Translations under genes and position numbers: made by a program
The notes under the pieces: model-generated
Databases searched by the model: none
Seen by the model: only the letters and a program-made list of their open reading frames with translations
What the model was told of the DNA's origin: nothing
Part shown: piece after piece, positions 1 to 9,392 of the stretch
Numbering within the stretch: position 1 is the stretch's first letter
How the letters are laid out: every line of letters begins with the position of its first letter
Assembly (NCBI GenBank): GCA_027621355.1
Contig: JAQCBZ010000005.1
Location: 1-64,000 of the forward strand
DNA from: Bacteroidota bacterium
Lineage (GTDB): Bacteria; Bacteroidota; Rhodothermia; Balneolales; Balneolaceae
Direction: 5' to 3'
DNA length: 64,000 nucleotides

Positions 1-438
1 GATGACGAGGCAGGGGAGTTGCTACGCAAAGAGGGGCGTGAGTTTGGCGCTACCACAGGTCGTCCAAGACGATGCGGATGGCTCGATTTGGTTGCGCTTC
101 GGTACGCGGTACGACTCAACGGTATGAATGAAATCGCTTTGACCAAACTCGATGTGCTGGATCACTTTGAAGAAATCAAAGTGTGTGTCGCGTATGAATT
201 AGACGGCCAGCGAGTGGACGAATTCCCCACAAGATTGAGTGATTTAGACCGCGTAGTTCCGGTGTATGAAACCCTTCCAGGCTGGAAAGGTGATACTACA
301 CGCAATATCGATACGTTTGAAGGATTACCTGCAGCAGCCAGGGAGTATGTAGAATGGATTGAAGGGAAGCTGGACGTGCCATTCACCATTGTGAGTACCG
401 GTCCCGGTCGTGAAGAGACGTTGCAGCGTACAACGTAG
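1..438 (+). CDS. purA: Adenylosuccinate synthetase, C-terminal part (5' end outside window)
   Basis: Frame +1 is open from base 1; GREFGATTGRPRRCGWLDLVALRYAVRLNG...LTKLDVLD is typical PurA C-terminal sequence. Confidence 0.95.
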   Translation, partial: DDEAGELLRKEGREFGATTGRPRRCGWLDLVALRYAVRLNGMNEIALTKLDVLDHFEEIKVCVAYELDGQRVDEFPTRLSDLDRVVPVYETLPGWKGDTTRNIDTFEGLPAAAREYVEWIEGKLDVPFTIVSTGPGREETLQRTT

Positions 439-470
439 CGTCGTATATTTATTGTTCCCCTATAGGATAC

Positions 471-543
471 GCGAGAGTAGCTCAGCTGGTAGAGCACAAC
501 CTTGCCAAGGTTGGGGTCGCGGGTTCGAATCCCGTCTCTCGCT
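471..543 (+). tRNA. tRNA-Gly (anticodon GCC)
   Basis: Cloverleaf GCGAGAG...CCTTGCCAAGG...GGTTCGAATCC...CTCTCGC-T; 7-bp acceptor stem and anticodon loop with GCC. Confidence 0.95.
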
Positions 544-616
544 CACACTTAAGACACGACTCGTCGACGTGATTCACACCGACAACTTTCCATTCACCCT
601 TCCACACGTCTTCTGA

Positions 617-2110
617 ATGGATAAACCGAGTGATTACTGCGGAATTTTTGGGATTCATGGCCACCCAGAAGCGTCACTCCTTACGTATTATGGTCTTCAC
701 GCCTTACAACATCGCGGGCAGGAATCAGCAGGGATTGTTTCTTCCTATTGGGATAAGGTGAAAGAACGCCCCAGCATGCCAAGCTATAATGGCTTTGGCC
801 TTGTATTGAGTGTCTTTGAAAAAGAGAAGGTGTTCAAAAAAGTGCTCAAGGGTGATTCTGCTATTGGACATAATCGGTATTCAACTTCAGGGTCCTCAAA
901 AAACCCAGCCAACATTCAACCGTTTCGGGTCCATTACAAAGGTGGAAACTTGGCCATTGGTCATAATGGCAACCTCAGCAACGCCAAACAGCTTCGCGAT
1001 CGGTTCCGAAAAGATGGAGTACTCTTCCAATCTACCAGCGATACGGAGCTGATTTTACACTTGATTTCGAGAAGCACAAAAGACACGGTCATTGAACAGA
1101 TTATGGATGCGTTGGGCCAAATAGAAGGAGCCTACTGCCTTGTTATCTTGACCGATGATCATCTCATTGCCGTTCGCGATCCAAACGGATTCAGACCTTT
1201 GGCGTTGGGGAAAAAGGATGATGCCTATCTAGTGGCCAGTGAAACGTGTGCGTTTGATATTATCGAGGCAGAATATGTTCGTGAGGTGGAGCCTGGGGAG
1301 GTGATCATTATTGATCGTAAGGCATCCGAGGGGGAGCCCCTTTCGCGTTCTCTCACGCCAAGACAAGGTACGAAGACAAGCCAGTGCATTTTTGAGTATG
1401 TCTATTTCGCGCGACCAGATAGTAAAATCTTTGGCGAAAATGTTGACAAGGTTCGTCGCGCACTTGGCAAGAGATTGGCTCAGGAATATCCAATCCATGA
1501 AGTTGTCACACCTGGTCTTTCCGATCGACGACCTATCGTGATTTCTGTGCCCGATTCGAGTAACACAGCTGCGCTAGGATACGCCCATGAGAATCAAAAA
1601 CTCGGATTTGACTGCAAGTATGACATTGGCTTGATTCGGAATCACTATGTTGGACGGACCTTTATCGCCCCAGGACAAGGGATGCGAGAGCAGCGAGTGC
1701 GGACCAAATTTAATCCTGTCAAGGGCGTGCTAGAAGGACGATCCATTATCATTGTGGATGATTCGGTGGTTCGTGGAACAACCTCGAGGCATTTGGTCAA
1801 CATGGTCCGGGCGGCCAATCCTGCTGAGGTTCATTTTCTTGTAAGTTCCCCTCCCATTACCCACCCCTGTTTTTATGGCATGGACTTCCCGAGCCCTGAG
1901 GAATTAATGGCGAATAAATTTGATCGGGATGTCGATCGCATGGCAGCCGAAATCGGGGTGGACTCATTAAAGTACCTCTCAGCTGAAGGGTTGGTCCAAA
2001 CCGTCCTGGAAACCAATGACTCCGGCCATACCTATTGCACTGCATGTTTTACAGGTGAATATCCTGTTCCTGTGCATGTAGAGGCTTCGAAAGACGCCAA
2101 CGACCACTAA
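617..2110 (+). CDS. purF: Amidophosphoribosyltransferase
   Basis: CGIFGIHGH N-terminal nucleophile domain, LQHRGQESAGI, PRPP motif IIIVDDSVVRGTTSR. Confidence 0.97.
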   Translation: MDKPSDYCGIFGIHGHPEASLLTYYGLHALQHRGQESAGIVSSYWDKVKERPSMPSYNGFGLVLSVFEKEKVFKKVLKGDSAIGHNRYSTSGSSKNPANIQPFRVHYKGGNLAIGHNGNLSNAKQLRDRFRKDGVLFQSTSDTELILHLISRSTKDTVIEQIMDALGQIEGAYCLVILTDDHLIAVRDPNGFRPLALGKKDDAYLVASETCAFDIIEAEYVREVEPGEVIIIDRKASEGEPLSRSLTPRQGTKTSQCIFEYVYFARPDSKIFGENVDKVRRALGKRLAQEYPIHEVVTPGLSDRRPIVISVPDSSNTAALGYAHENQKLGFDCKYDIGLIRNHYVGRTFIAPGQGMREQRVRTKFNPVKGVLEGRSIIIVDDSVVRGTTSRHLVNMVRAANPAEVHFLVSSPPITHPCFYGMDFPSPEELMANKFDRDVDRMAAEIGVDSLKYLSAEGLVQTVLETNDSGHTYCTACFTGEYPVPVHVEASKDANDH

Positions 2111-2111
2111 G

Positions 2112-2717
2112 ATGGCCTTTGCAAATGCTACGTTTATTACCTCAGCACCTGCGCTTAGTGACTGCCCACCCGAGGGGCCTCCTGAAGTGTGCTTTGCAGG
2201 ACGATCCAATGTTGGCAAGTCGTCACTGATTAATGCAATCACCAATCGGCGCAAACTTGCACGGACGTCTAATACGCCTGGCAAAACGCAGCAGATGAAC
2301 TACTATGAGATTCGTCACGGCGCTACAGAGCCTTTTTATCTCATTGACTTGCCTGGCTTTGGGTTTGCCAAGGTGCCAACTGCGGTACGCAAGCAATGGG
2401 GACGAGATATTCGGGAGTATCTCCAAAAGCGTGATACCCTGAGGCTTATCATCCATTTAGTGGATAGTCGCTATCCTCCCACTGCCTTGGATGAAGAATT
2501 TTTTTACTGGATGGCAACTAATGACCGCCCTTTTGCGGTTTGTTGTACAAAGATGGACAAGTTGTCGGCGAATCAATCCGCCAAGGCCACTCGCCAAGTG
2601 GAGAGTGTGCTCGAGGAGATGAATATTGATGTACCGGTTCTTGCCGTCTCATCTGACCACAAAGTTGGCTTGGATGATCTTCAATCCCTCATTCTTGAAT
2701 TTGTATCGGACCTTTAA
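2112..2717 (+). CDS. ysxC: Ribosome biogenesis GTP-binding protein YsxC/EngB
   Basis: FAGRSNVGKSSLINAI, DLPGFGFAKV, CTKMDKL. Confidence 0.95.
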   Translation: MAFANATFITSAPALSDCPPEGPPEVCFAGRSNVGKSSLINAITNRRKLARTSNTPGKTQQMNYYEIRHGATEPFYLIDLPGFGFAKVPTAVRKQWGRDIREYLQKRDTLRLIIHLVDSRYPPTALDEEFFYWMATNDRPFAVCCTKMDKLSANQSAKATRQVESVLEEMNIDVPVLAVSSDHKVGLDDLQSLILEFVSDL

Positions 2718-2740
2718 GCGATAAGAACGCCCACTCTACC

Positions 2741-4363
2741 ATGCCAGAAAGCTCTTCCTCATCCGTCTCATCCTCCCGTTTTTTACTTCTCGATAATGTT
2801 GATCCAGTTTGCGCCAAAACCTTGGCTGAACGTGGATATGAAGCCGATCAACCTTCGGGTTGGAGTGAGGACGACCTCAAACGTGAAATTAGTAAATATG
2901 CCGGACTTGTCGTGCGCAGTGGCACCCAAGTGGATGAAGCGCTACTCGAGCATGCAACCGATCTTCAGGTCATTGGACGTGCTGGCGTAGGCGTCGATAA
3001 TATTGATCTTGCAGCGGCCACAACTCGTGGTGTATTGGTGATGAATACGCCAGATGGCAATACGATTTCGACGGCTGAGCATACCTGTGGCATGATTTTA
3101 TCGCTTGCACGGAATATTCCTGAAGCTGTCGCTCGAGTCAAAGGGGGAGGATGGGATCGAAAGGCGTTTATGGGTTCGGAAGTGTATGGTAAAACGCTCG
3201 GTATTATTGGTCTTGGCAAGATTGGATCAGAGGTTGCCCGACGGATGTCTGCGTTTGGTATGACGATAGTCGGCTTCGACCCCTTTGCGACGCAAGAACA
3301 CGCCGATGAGTTTGGCATTAAACTCATGAGCCTAGAAGAGGTCTTGGGGGCTGCCGATTTTCTGACGGTCCATACTCCTTTGACCGATAAGACACGTGGT
3401 CTGATTTCTGCAAAAAACAAAACGTTGTTGAAGCCTGGTGTTCGGTTGGTGAATTGTGCACGTGGAGGCATCATTACAGAGATGGATTTACCTGAACTCC
3501 TAGATGAAGGGATTGTCTCGGGTGTCGCGCTGGATGTTTACTCGGTGGAACCCCCAAGTGATGAGCTTCGTGAAGTGTTGGCCCATCCTGCTGTAGTGTG
3601 CACGCCTCATTTGGGTGCATCCACGGAGGAGGCCCAGGAGAAAGTGGCCGAACAGATTGCGCATCAACTTGCCGATGCAATCGAAAACACATCCTACAAA
3701 GGCAGCGTGAATGCCAAATCTGTAGCTTTGCTTGCGAATCCTGATGTAAAACCGTTTTTGGTGATGGCCGAAAGGCTTGGGGCGATGTGTGGTCAACTCA
3801 TTAAAGAGCATGCTGGTGACCTGAAGGTGGAATACACGGGGCAATGTGCCAAATTTGCCGACTTACTAACCGATGGGATCTTGAAAGGGATGCTAACTCC
3901 CTACATTAGCGGAAGTGTGAATTTGATTAATGCTCGTACCTATGCAAATGAGCGTGGATTTTCGGTTTCGGAAACAACGACGACCGCCAAAGGGCAGTAC
4001 AATGACCTCGTGCGTGTCACGCTGGAGGAGAATGATGTGTACCATACGCTCACTGCGACGCTGTTTGGTGGCGAGGATCCACGTGTGGTTGGGATCGATA
4101 ATTTCCAGATTGAACTTCGTCTGGAGGGTGAATTATTGGTCTACCAAAACCAGGATATTCCAGGGATGTTGGCGTCTGTTTCAGGAGCCCTGGCCAGTCG
4201 CGAGATCAATATTGGTGCCTTGTCTTTGGGTCGCTCTTCTAAAGGGGAACGAGCATTAACCGTGTTGCAAGTAGACCGAGCGCTCGACGAAGATGATTTA
4301 GCGGCTATTCAAGGGATTGACGGGGTCGAGAATGTACATGTTTGTTCGCTAAGTCGTTTCTAG
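2741..4363 (+). CDS. serA: D-3-phosphoglycerate dehydrogenase (with ACT-type C-terminus)
   Basis: VIGRAGVGVDNID, GKTLGIIGLGKIGSEVARR, CARGGII, CTPHLGAST; C-terminal regulatory domain. Confidence 0.96.
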   Translation: MPESSSSSVSSSRFLLLDNVDPVCAKTLAERGYEADQPSGWSEDDLKREISKYAGLVVRSGTQVDEALLEHATDLQVIGRAGVGVDNIDLAAATTRGVLVMNTPDGNTISTAEHTCGMILSLARNIPEAVARVKGGGWDRKAFMGSEVYGKTLGIIGLGKIGSEVARRMSAFGMTIVGFDPFATQEHADEFGIKLMSLEEVLGAADFLTVHTPLTDKTRGLISAKNKTLLKPGVRLVNCARGGIITEMDLPELLDEGIVSGVALDVYSVEPPSDELREVLAHPAVVCTPHLGASTEEAQEKVAEQIAHQLADAIENTSYKGSVNAKSVALLANPDVKPFLVMAERLGAMCGQLIKEHAGDLKVEYTGQCAKFADLLTDGILKGMLTPYISGSVNLINARTYANERGFSVSETTTTAKGQYNDLVRVTLEENDVYHTLTATLFGGEDPRVVGIDNFQIELRLEGELLVYQNQDIPGMLASVSGALASREINIGALSLGRSSKGERALTVLQVDRALDEDDLAAIQGIDGVENVHVCSLSRF

Positions 4364-4400
4364 CGTTTCTTTAGAGACTGCTCTTTGATGTCTGCTTTTT

Positions 4401-5042
4401 TTAGCGAGTCTTTAACGTCTGCTCCTTAATAACAGAGACAAGCATCCGTACGGCTCGGGCTCGATGGGACACTTCATTTTTTTGGTCAGGCGTGAGTTCG
4501 GCAAACGTTTTATGGGATTCGGCAGGTGTGTTAGGCACAAAAATAGGATCGTACCCAAAACCTTTGGCTCCACGTGGCGTTGGGACAAGTACACCCTCAC
4601 ATCGCCCTTCAACAGCATGAATTTGAATCCGTTGATCTACGTGGCGAGCCCAGACCATTACGGTCGCAAAATGGGCTTTAATGGGTGTGGATAGGGGTAA
4701 TCCCCTGGTTTTTAAGGCGGTTTGCACCTCCTCAAGTAGTTTGGCAACATTATCCTGATAGGTTGCCTCTAGACCCGCATATCGAGCCGAGTAGACCCCT
4801 GGAGCCCCGTCCAAAAGTTCTACAAAGAGGCCAGTATCATCCGCGATGGCGTCTGTAGATTGACGTTGTGCCCAAAACCGCGCCTTTTTAATGGCATTAC
4901 CCAATAAGGTGAGCGCATCTTCTACAACATCCAAACGCTCTCGCTCAGCAAGATCAGCAATACATTGCAATGGAATGCCCAGTGGCGTCAGAAGTTCTTG
5001 AAGCTCAGCCCGTTTGTCTGGATTTCCGGTGGCAAGAAACAT
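4401..5042 (-). CDS. rdgB: XTP/dITP diphosphatase (RdgB/HAM1 family)
   Basis: MFLATGNPDKRAELQELL, IADDTGLFVELLDGAPGVYSARYAG, GFGYDPIFVP. Confidence 0.93.
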   Translation of the reverse strand: MFLATGNPDKRAELQELLTPLGIPLQCIADLAERERLDVVEDALTLLGNAIKKARFWAQRQSTDAIADDTGLFVELLDGAPGVYSARYAGLEATYQDNVAKLLEEVQTALKTRGLPLSTPIKAHFATVMVWARHVDQRIQIHAVEGRCEGVLVPTPRGAKGFGYDPIFVPNTPAESHKTFAELTPDQKNEVSHRARAVRMLVSVIKEQTLKTR

Positions 5043-5054
5043 TGTTGTCAGCCC

Positions 5055-5975
5055 TTAATGCTGCGGGTCAGGGATCTCGCTTAGGGCTTGGAATTCGTAA
5101 TAGCGCTCTTGAATCTCATCGTTGGTGAGGTTATCAAGACGCTCAGGGCCAAACTCTTCGACGGTAAAACTAGCCATCACCGACCCAAAAATGACCGCAC
5201 GACGCATGTTGTCTTTGCTAAAATTATCGGTGTAGGAAAGCCAGCCCAAAAATCCACCCAAGAAGGCATCACCTGCCCCGGTTGGATCAAAAATATCGAC
5301 AATGGGGTATGCAGGCGCAGAAAACAGCTCCCCATCGGTGAATAAAAGTGCCCCATGCTCCCCTTTTTTGATCACAAGGTGCTTGGGTCCCATGGCGAAT
5401 ATAGCCTCAGCTGCCTTGAGTAAGCTATGTTCACCCGTGAGCTCTCGAGCTTCGGAGTCATTTACCACCAACATATCGACGCGAGCAATGGTCTCCTTGA
5501 GTTGTTCATTCCACCCCTCAATCCAAAAATTCATGGTATCCATTGCCACAAACTTGGGTTTTTCTACTTGGTCCAACACACGCAATTGCAGGCGTGGTTC
5601 GATATTACCCAGTGCAACCACATTCGCTTTTTTGGCCACATCGGTTAAAACAGGGTCAAAACGTTCAAAAACATTGAGATCGGTCTGTAAGGATTCGCGA
5701 TGATTGAGATCATAACTGTATTTGCTGGCGTAATAAAACGTATCGCCACTATTATCCCGTTGTAAGCCTTCCAAATCAATGCCTCGCTTTTCGAAACGCT
5801 GAATGTCTTCCGTCGCATAATCTTTGCCCACTATGCCAATTAGATGGACAGGATTCGTAAAAAACGATGCACTTAAGGATAAAAATGTAGCCGAGCCACC
5901 GGGGACTCTATCACGTTTGCCAAAAGGGGTTTCGGTGCCATCATAAGCAACCGATCCAACAACGAGTAAACTCAT
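5055..5975 (-). CDS. PfkB-family carbohydrate/adenosine-type kinase
   Basis: PGGSATFLSLSASFF and DPTGAGDAFLGGFLGWL PfkB signatures. Confidence 0.9.
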   Translation of the reverse strand: MSLLVVGSVAYDGTETPFGKRDRVPGGSATFLSLSASFFTNPVHLIGIVGKDYATEDIQRFEKRGIDLEGLQRDNSGDTFYYASKYSYDLNHRESLQTDLNVFERFDPVLTDVAKKANVVALGNIEPRLQLRVLDQVEKPKFVAMDTMNFWIEGWNEQLKETIARVDMLVVNDSEARELTGEHSLLKAAEAIFAMGPKHLVIKKGEHGALLFTDGELFSAPAYPIVDIFDPTGAGDAFLGGFLGWLSYTDNFSKDNMRRAVIFGSVMASFTVEEFGPERLDNLTNDEIQERYYEFQALSEIPDPQH

Positions 5976-6038
5976 AAGTCTAGGTTTGATTCGAGGGTAT
6001 TAGAAGGAATTTGTACAGGTTTGCACTGGATTTGCTGG

Positions 6039-7280
6039 TCATTTCGCGCCAAACGTGGAATGAGTTGCAAGATAGTGGATAAACAAGGCAACACCATGCG
6101 GAATAGCGGCTTCGTCCACATTATACTTTGGGTGGTGCCACATATGTTGTGAGTCAATGGATGGTTCAGCATTGCCCGAACCTAAAAAAACCAGTGCACC
6201 GGGAATCGACTGTTGGTAGAAGGAGAAATCCTCCCCAGCCATGAGTGGTTTATCCAAGGCTTGGATGTTTAATGCTGACGCAGTGGCCGCTTGGTGGAGG
6301 TGTTTTGTAGGATCAGGATGATTGATCACCGCTGGGTATCCCTGACGATAGGTAAAGGTCGCTTGCCCTCCATAGGATGCGGCGACGCCGTCGGTAATGC
6401 GTCTCATGGCTGACTCCACAAGGGCTGCTTGCTCAGCACTAAAGGTCCGAACGGTCCCTTTCAGCTCGGCCGTTTCAGGAATCACATTAAAGGTATGGCC
6501 TGCATGTAGAGAGCCAACTGTGACCACCACGGGGTCGGCTGGATGATTCTGACGCGACGCAATGGTTTGAAACTGGCTCACAACATCAGAAGCCATCACG
6601 ATCGGGTCAATGCACTCGTGAGGCGATCCTGCATGCCCCCCTTTTCCGTGAAGGGTCAGCTCAAATTCATCCGGACGAGCCATCAACATTCCCTCTTTGA
6701 GGGCGATGGTTCCTGTGGGTAGAAACGGCGCTGTGTGTAAGGCTACAATCTCCTCAACTCCAATGCGTTGGAGCGTCCCTTCTTCCATCAATAATCGTGC
6801 TCCGCCAGGTGTGGTTTCTTCGCCAGGTTGAAACACCAACACGACATGAGGTGCTGCTGGATCTAGATGCTTTGATGAGTAAAGAGCGGCCATTGTTTGC
6901 GCAACACCCAACAGGATGGTGGTGTGCGCATCATGACCACAACAGTGTGCGACGCCTGCATGTTCGGAAAGAAAAGCTTGCTTGGCCTCCCCCTCTTCTT
7001 GCATGGGCAGGGCATCAATATCGGCACGAATAGCTATTTTTTTTGCATCAGAAGCCCATTCTCTTGGACTCCCCCATGTGGCGACACATCCTGTCTCAAG
7101 AGGTCGTTCCACGTGCCATCCCCACTGAATTAGCAAATCAATAATCGTTTGAGTCGTTTCAAACTCCTGATAGCTCACTTCTGGACGGCGATGAAATCCG
7201 CGACGCATCTCTATCCATTCGAATTGGTGTTCGACTAGGTGCTGCGCAATTTGTGCCGTAAGTTCATTATTTAAGGACAT
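6039..7280 (-). CDS. M20-family amidohydrolase/peptidase (start likely ATG at 7280)
   Basis: RRGFHRRPEVSYQEFETT, ADIDALPMQEE, GHDAHTTILLG, VALHTAPFLPTGTIALKEG. Confidence 0.92.
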   Translation of the reverse strand: MSLNNELTAQIAQHLVEHQFEWIEMRRGFHRRPEVSYQEFETTQTIIDLLIQWGWHVERPLETGCVATWGSPREWASDAKKIAIRADIDALPMQEEGEAKQAFLSEHAGVAHCCGHDAHTTILLGVAQTMAALYSSKHLDPAAPHVVLVFQPGEETTPGGARLLMEEGTLQRIGVEEIVALHTAPFLPTGTIALKEGMLMARPDEFELTLHGKGGHAGSPHECIDPIVMASDVVSQFQTIASRQNHPADPVVVTVGSLHAGHTFNVIPETAELKGTVRTFSAEQAALVESAMRRITDGVAASYGGQATFTYRQGYPAVINHPDPTKHLHQAATASALNIQALDKPLMAGEDFSFYQQSIPGALVFLGSGNAEPSIDSQHMWHHPKYNVDEAAIPHGVALFIHYLATHSTFGAK

Positions 7281-7420
7281 AGTAAAACGTGGATAAACCA
7301 CGAGCGTTCAAGTGTTGTTTATGGGGACAGTCGCGAGCCTTTGATCGGCTCCAATCCCGAACGGTGTACACATGAGGGTTGTTCAAAATACGTCGAATCT
7401 TTCAACCTAACCCACACATT

Positions 7421-8635
7421 ATGCATTCCTTTGCCCTACATATGTCGACCCGTCTTTTGTTTGGACCCGAAAAAGAAGCCGACTTTATCTCATCGATTGC
7501 CAGCAACGGAGCCCATGTCTTAGTGGTCATAGGGGGTGGATCGGTGGAGCGTATTGGCTTAGTCGACCGCGTACTCACAGGACTTGACGCGGCAGGGATT
7601 CAACACACGCTCTTTCGAGGCATAGAACCTAATCCTATCGATGGTACAGTGGATCGAGCGGCGGCTGAGGGAAAAGCGGCGGGTGTTGACAGTGTCTTGG
7701 CCATTGGAGGTGGGTCTGTAATGGACGCGTCGAAGGCGATTGCCGCACTCATTCACGAGGATGAGGCCCATGTTTGGCCTTTTGTTACGGGACAGCCAAA
7801 ACGTGGTACCATGAAAGGGGCGTTGCCTATTTTTACGGTCCCAACGACGGCTGCAACAGCATCTGAATTAACGCCTCATGCGGTGATCTCAAAGCCTGAG
7901 GAACAAGGCAAGTGCGCCATTTCTTATCCTTTTTTGCAGCCCCTGGTTTCATGGCTAAACCCTGAGTTTCATACCAGTCTCCCAGCTCACGTCACAGCCG
8001 ATGGTGGGGCGGATATTTTGTCGCATGTTTTTGAGAATTATATCCTTGGTGATGATGCCTCCCCATTTGCAGATCGCTATTCTGAAGGGGTCATGGATAC
8101 CGTGATCGATGTGTTGCCTCGCCTCTTAAAGGATCTCAACAATGTTGCCTACCGAGGGCAGCTCCAGTGGGTCTCCGCAATGGCTTTAAATTCCATTCAG
8201 GTGGCTGGGCGACAGCCTTCCCCTTTTCCGCTCCATGCGATTGAGCACTCCATGAGTGGATACCACCCAGCATTGGCACATGGACGCGGATTGGCAACCT
8301 TGTTTCCAGCCTATTTTCGGATGTTACTCGATCGAAAGGAGCACGTGAATCGCCTTGCACAATTTGGTCGCCGTATCTTTTGGGTAACGCCTCAAGAGGA
8401 TCAAGCTGCAGCGTTGGCTGGAATTGAGGCCTTCGAAGAGTGGTTACGCGGTGTGGATTTATATCAATCCATGGAGGATATTGGGATTCCAGAAGAGGCC
8501 TTTGAGTCGATTGCCAGTTATGCCGTGAATGTATATGGTAATGGCAAGACCCTTCCTGTCTCAGGACCTTGGACCAAAGAGGAGGTGATCGAACTTTTCA
8601 ACCGTGCCAATGAACAAAAAAGACCCAATGCATGA
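7421..8635 (+). CDS. Iron-containing alcohol dehydrogenase (start likely 7421)
   Basis: LAIGGGSVMDASKAIA, ADGGADILSHVFENY, HAIEHSMSGYHPALAHGRGLATLFPAY. Confidence 0.92.
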   Translation: MHSFALHMSTRLLFGPEKEADFISSIASNGAHVLVVIGGGSVERIGLVDRVLTGLDAAGIQHTLFRGIEPNPIDGTVDRAAAEGKAAGVDSVLAIGGGSVMDASKAIAALIHEDEAHVWPFVTGQPKRGTMKGALPIFTVPTTAATASELTPHAVISKPEEQGKCAISYPFLQPLVSWLNPEFHTSLPAHVTADGGADILSHVFENYILGDDASPFADRYSEGVMDTVIDVLPRLLKDLNNVAYRGQLQWVSAMALNSIQVAGRQPSPFPLHAIEHSMSGYHPALAHGRGLATLFPAYFRMLLDRKEHVNRLAQFGRRIFWVTPQEDQAAALAGIEAFEEWLRGVDLYQSMEDIGIPEEAFESIASYAVNVYGNGKTLPVSGPWTKEEVIELFNRANEQKRPNA

Positions 8636-9392
8636 GTTTGAGATTCGGCCCACAGTAGATGGGTCTGATACCCTCTTTGCATCCGCATTTGGGCAGCATT
8701 ATCACAATCCAAATGGAGCCTTGGCAGAAAGTCAGCATGTTTTTTTTAAGCCCTTAGGGCTCATTCCCGATTTACTTTGCCACCGTCCTATTACCGTTCT
8801 TGAAATAGGATTTGGTACGGGGCTGAATCTTTTGATTCTGACGGATTGGGTCAAGCGACTCCGATCCAAAAGCGAGATTCGCTATATGAGTGTTGAAGGG
8901 TTTATGGCGCCTACTGAAACGCTAAAGACATTAAATCACGCTTGCTCGTTGGGTTTGCAAGCGCCCTGGGAATCCTTTGTGGATAGACTTGGAACAGGGC
9001 AAAAGGATCAGAATAGCTGGCACTCTCTTGGCCTGTTCATCCCAAATATCACCGTAGACCTTTTTTTAGGCCCGTTTGAGGCGTTGACCACCCCTCCTGC
9101 GAAGGCAAATGTGTTGTTTCACGACCCTTTTTCACCAGAATCGAATCCAGAGGGGTGGACCTTGGAATTATTTGAGCAGCTGCGTCAATGGTCCACTGAG
9201 GATGCTACCCTGCGGACGTATGCTGCTTCAACGGCATGCAGACAGACCTTGATTGAAGCGGGATGGATTGTCGGTTCCGCTAAAGGAGCTCTTGGCAAAC
9301 GGGAGATGACATTGGCGGCGCATTCCGAAGATTATCTACCTGGGGTAAAGCTGGTGAAAAAACGCCAAGAAGACTACACATCCTCTACTTGA
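8628..9392 (+). CDS. mnmD: MnmD-like tRNA (5-methylaminomethyl-2-thiouridine) methyltransferase, stand-alone
   Basis: QHYHNPNGALAESQHVFF, VLEIGFGTGLNLLIL, DPFSPESNPEGWTLELF, TYAASTACRQTLIEAGW. Confidence 0.88.
   Translation: MHEFEIRPTVDGSDTLFASAFGQHYHNPNGALAESQHVFFKPLGLIPDLLCHRPITVLEIGFGTGLNLLILTDWVKRLRSKSEIRYMSVEGFMAPTETLKTLNHACSLGLQAPWESFVDRLGTGQKDQNSWHSLGLFIPNITVDLFLGPFEALTTPPAKANVLFHDPFSPESNPEGWTLELFEQLRQWSTEDATLRTYAASTACRQTLIEAGWIVGSAKGALGKREMTLAAHSEDYLPGVKLVKKRQEDYTSST

Noticed and set aside
162-497. Numerous antisense and alternative-frame ORFs of 60-170 aa in the ORF track (for example 162..497 -, 2965..3474 -, 22320..22802 -)
   Set aside because: They lie opposite well-supported conserved genes, lack recognisable domains, and have compositions expected of shadow ORFs.
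7286-7300. CGTGG-TTTAT-CCACG stem near the M20 peptidase start
   Set aside because: Only 5-bp arms; short stems like this are common by chance.
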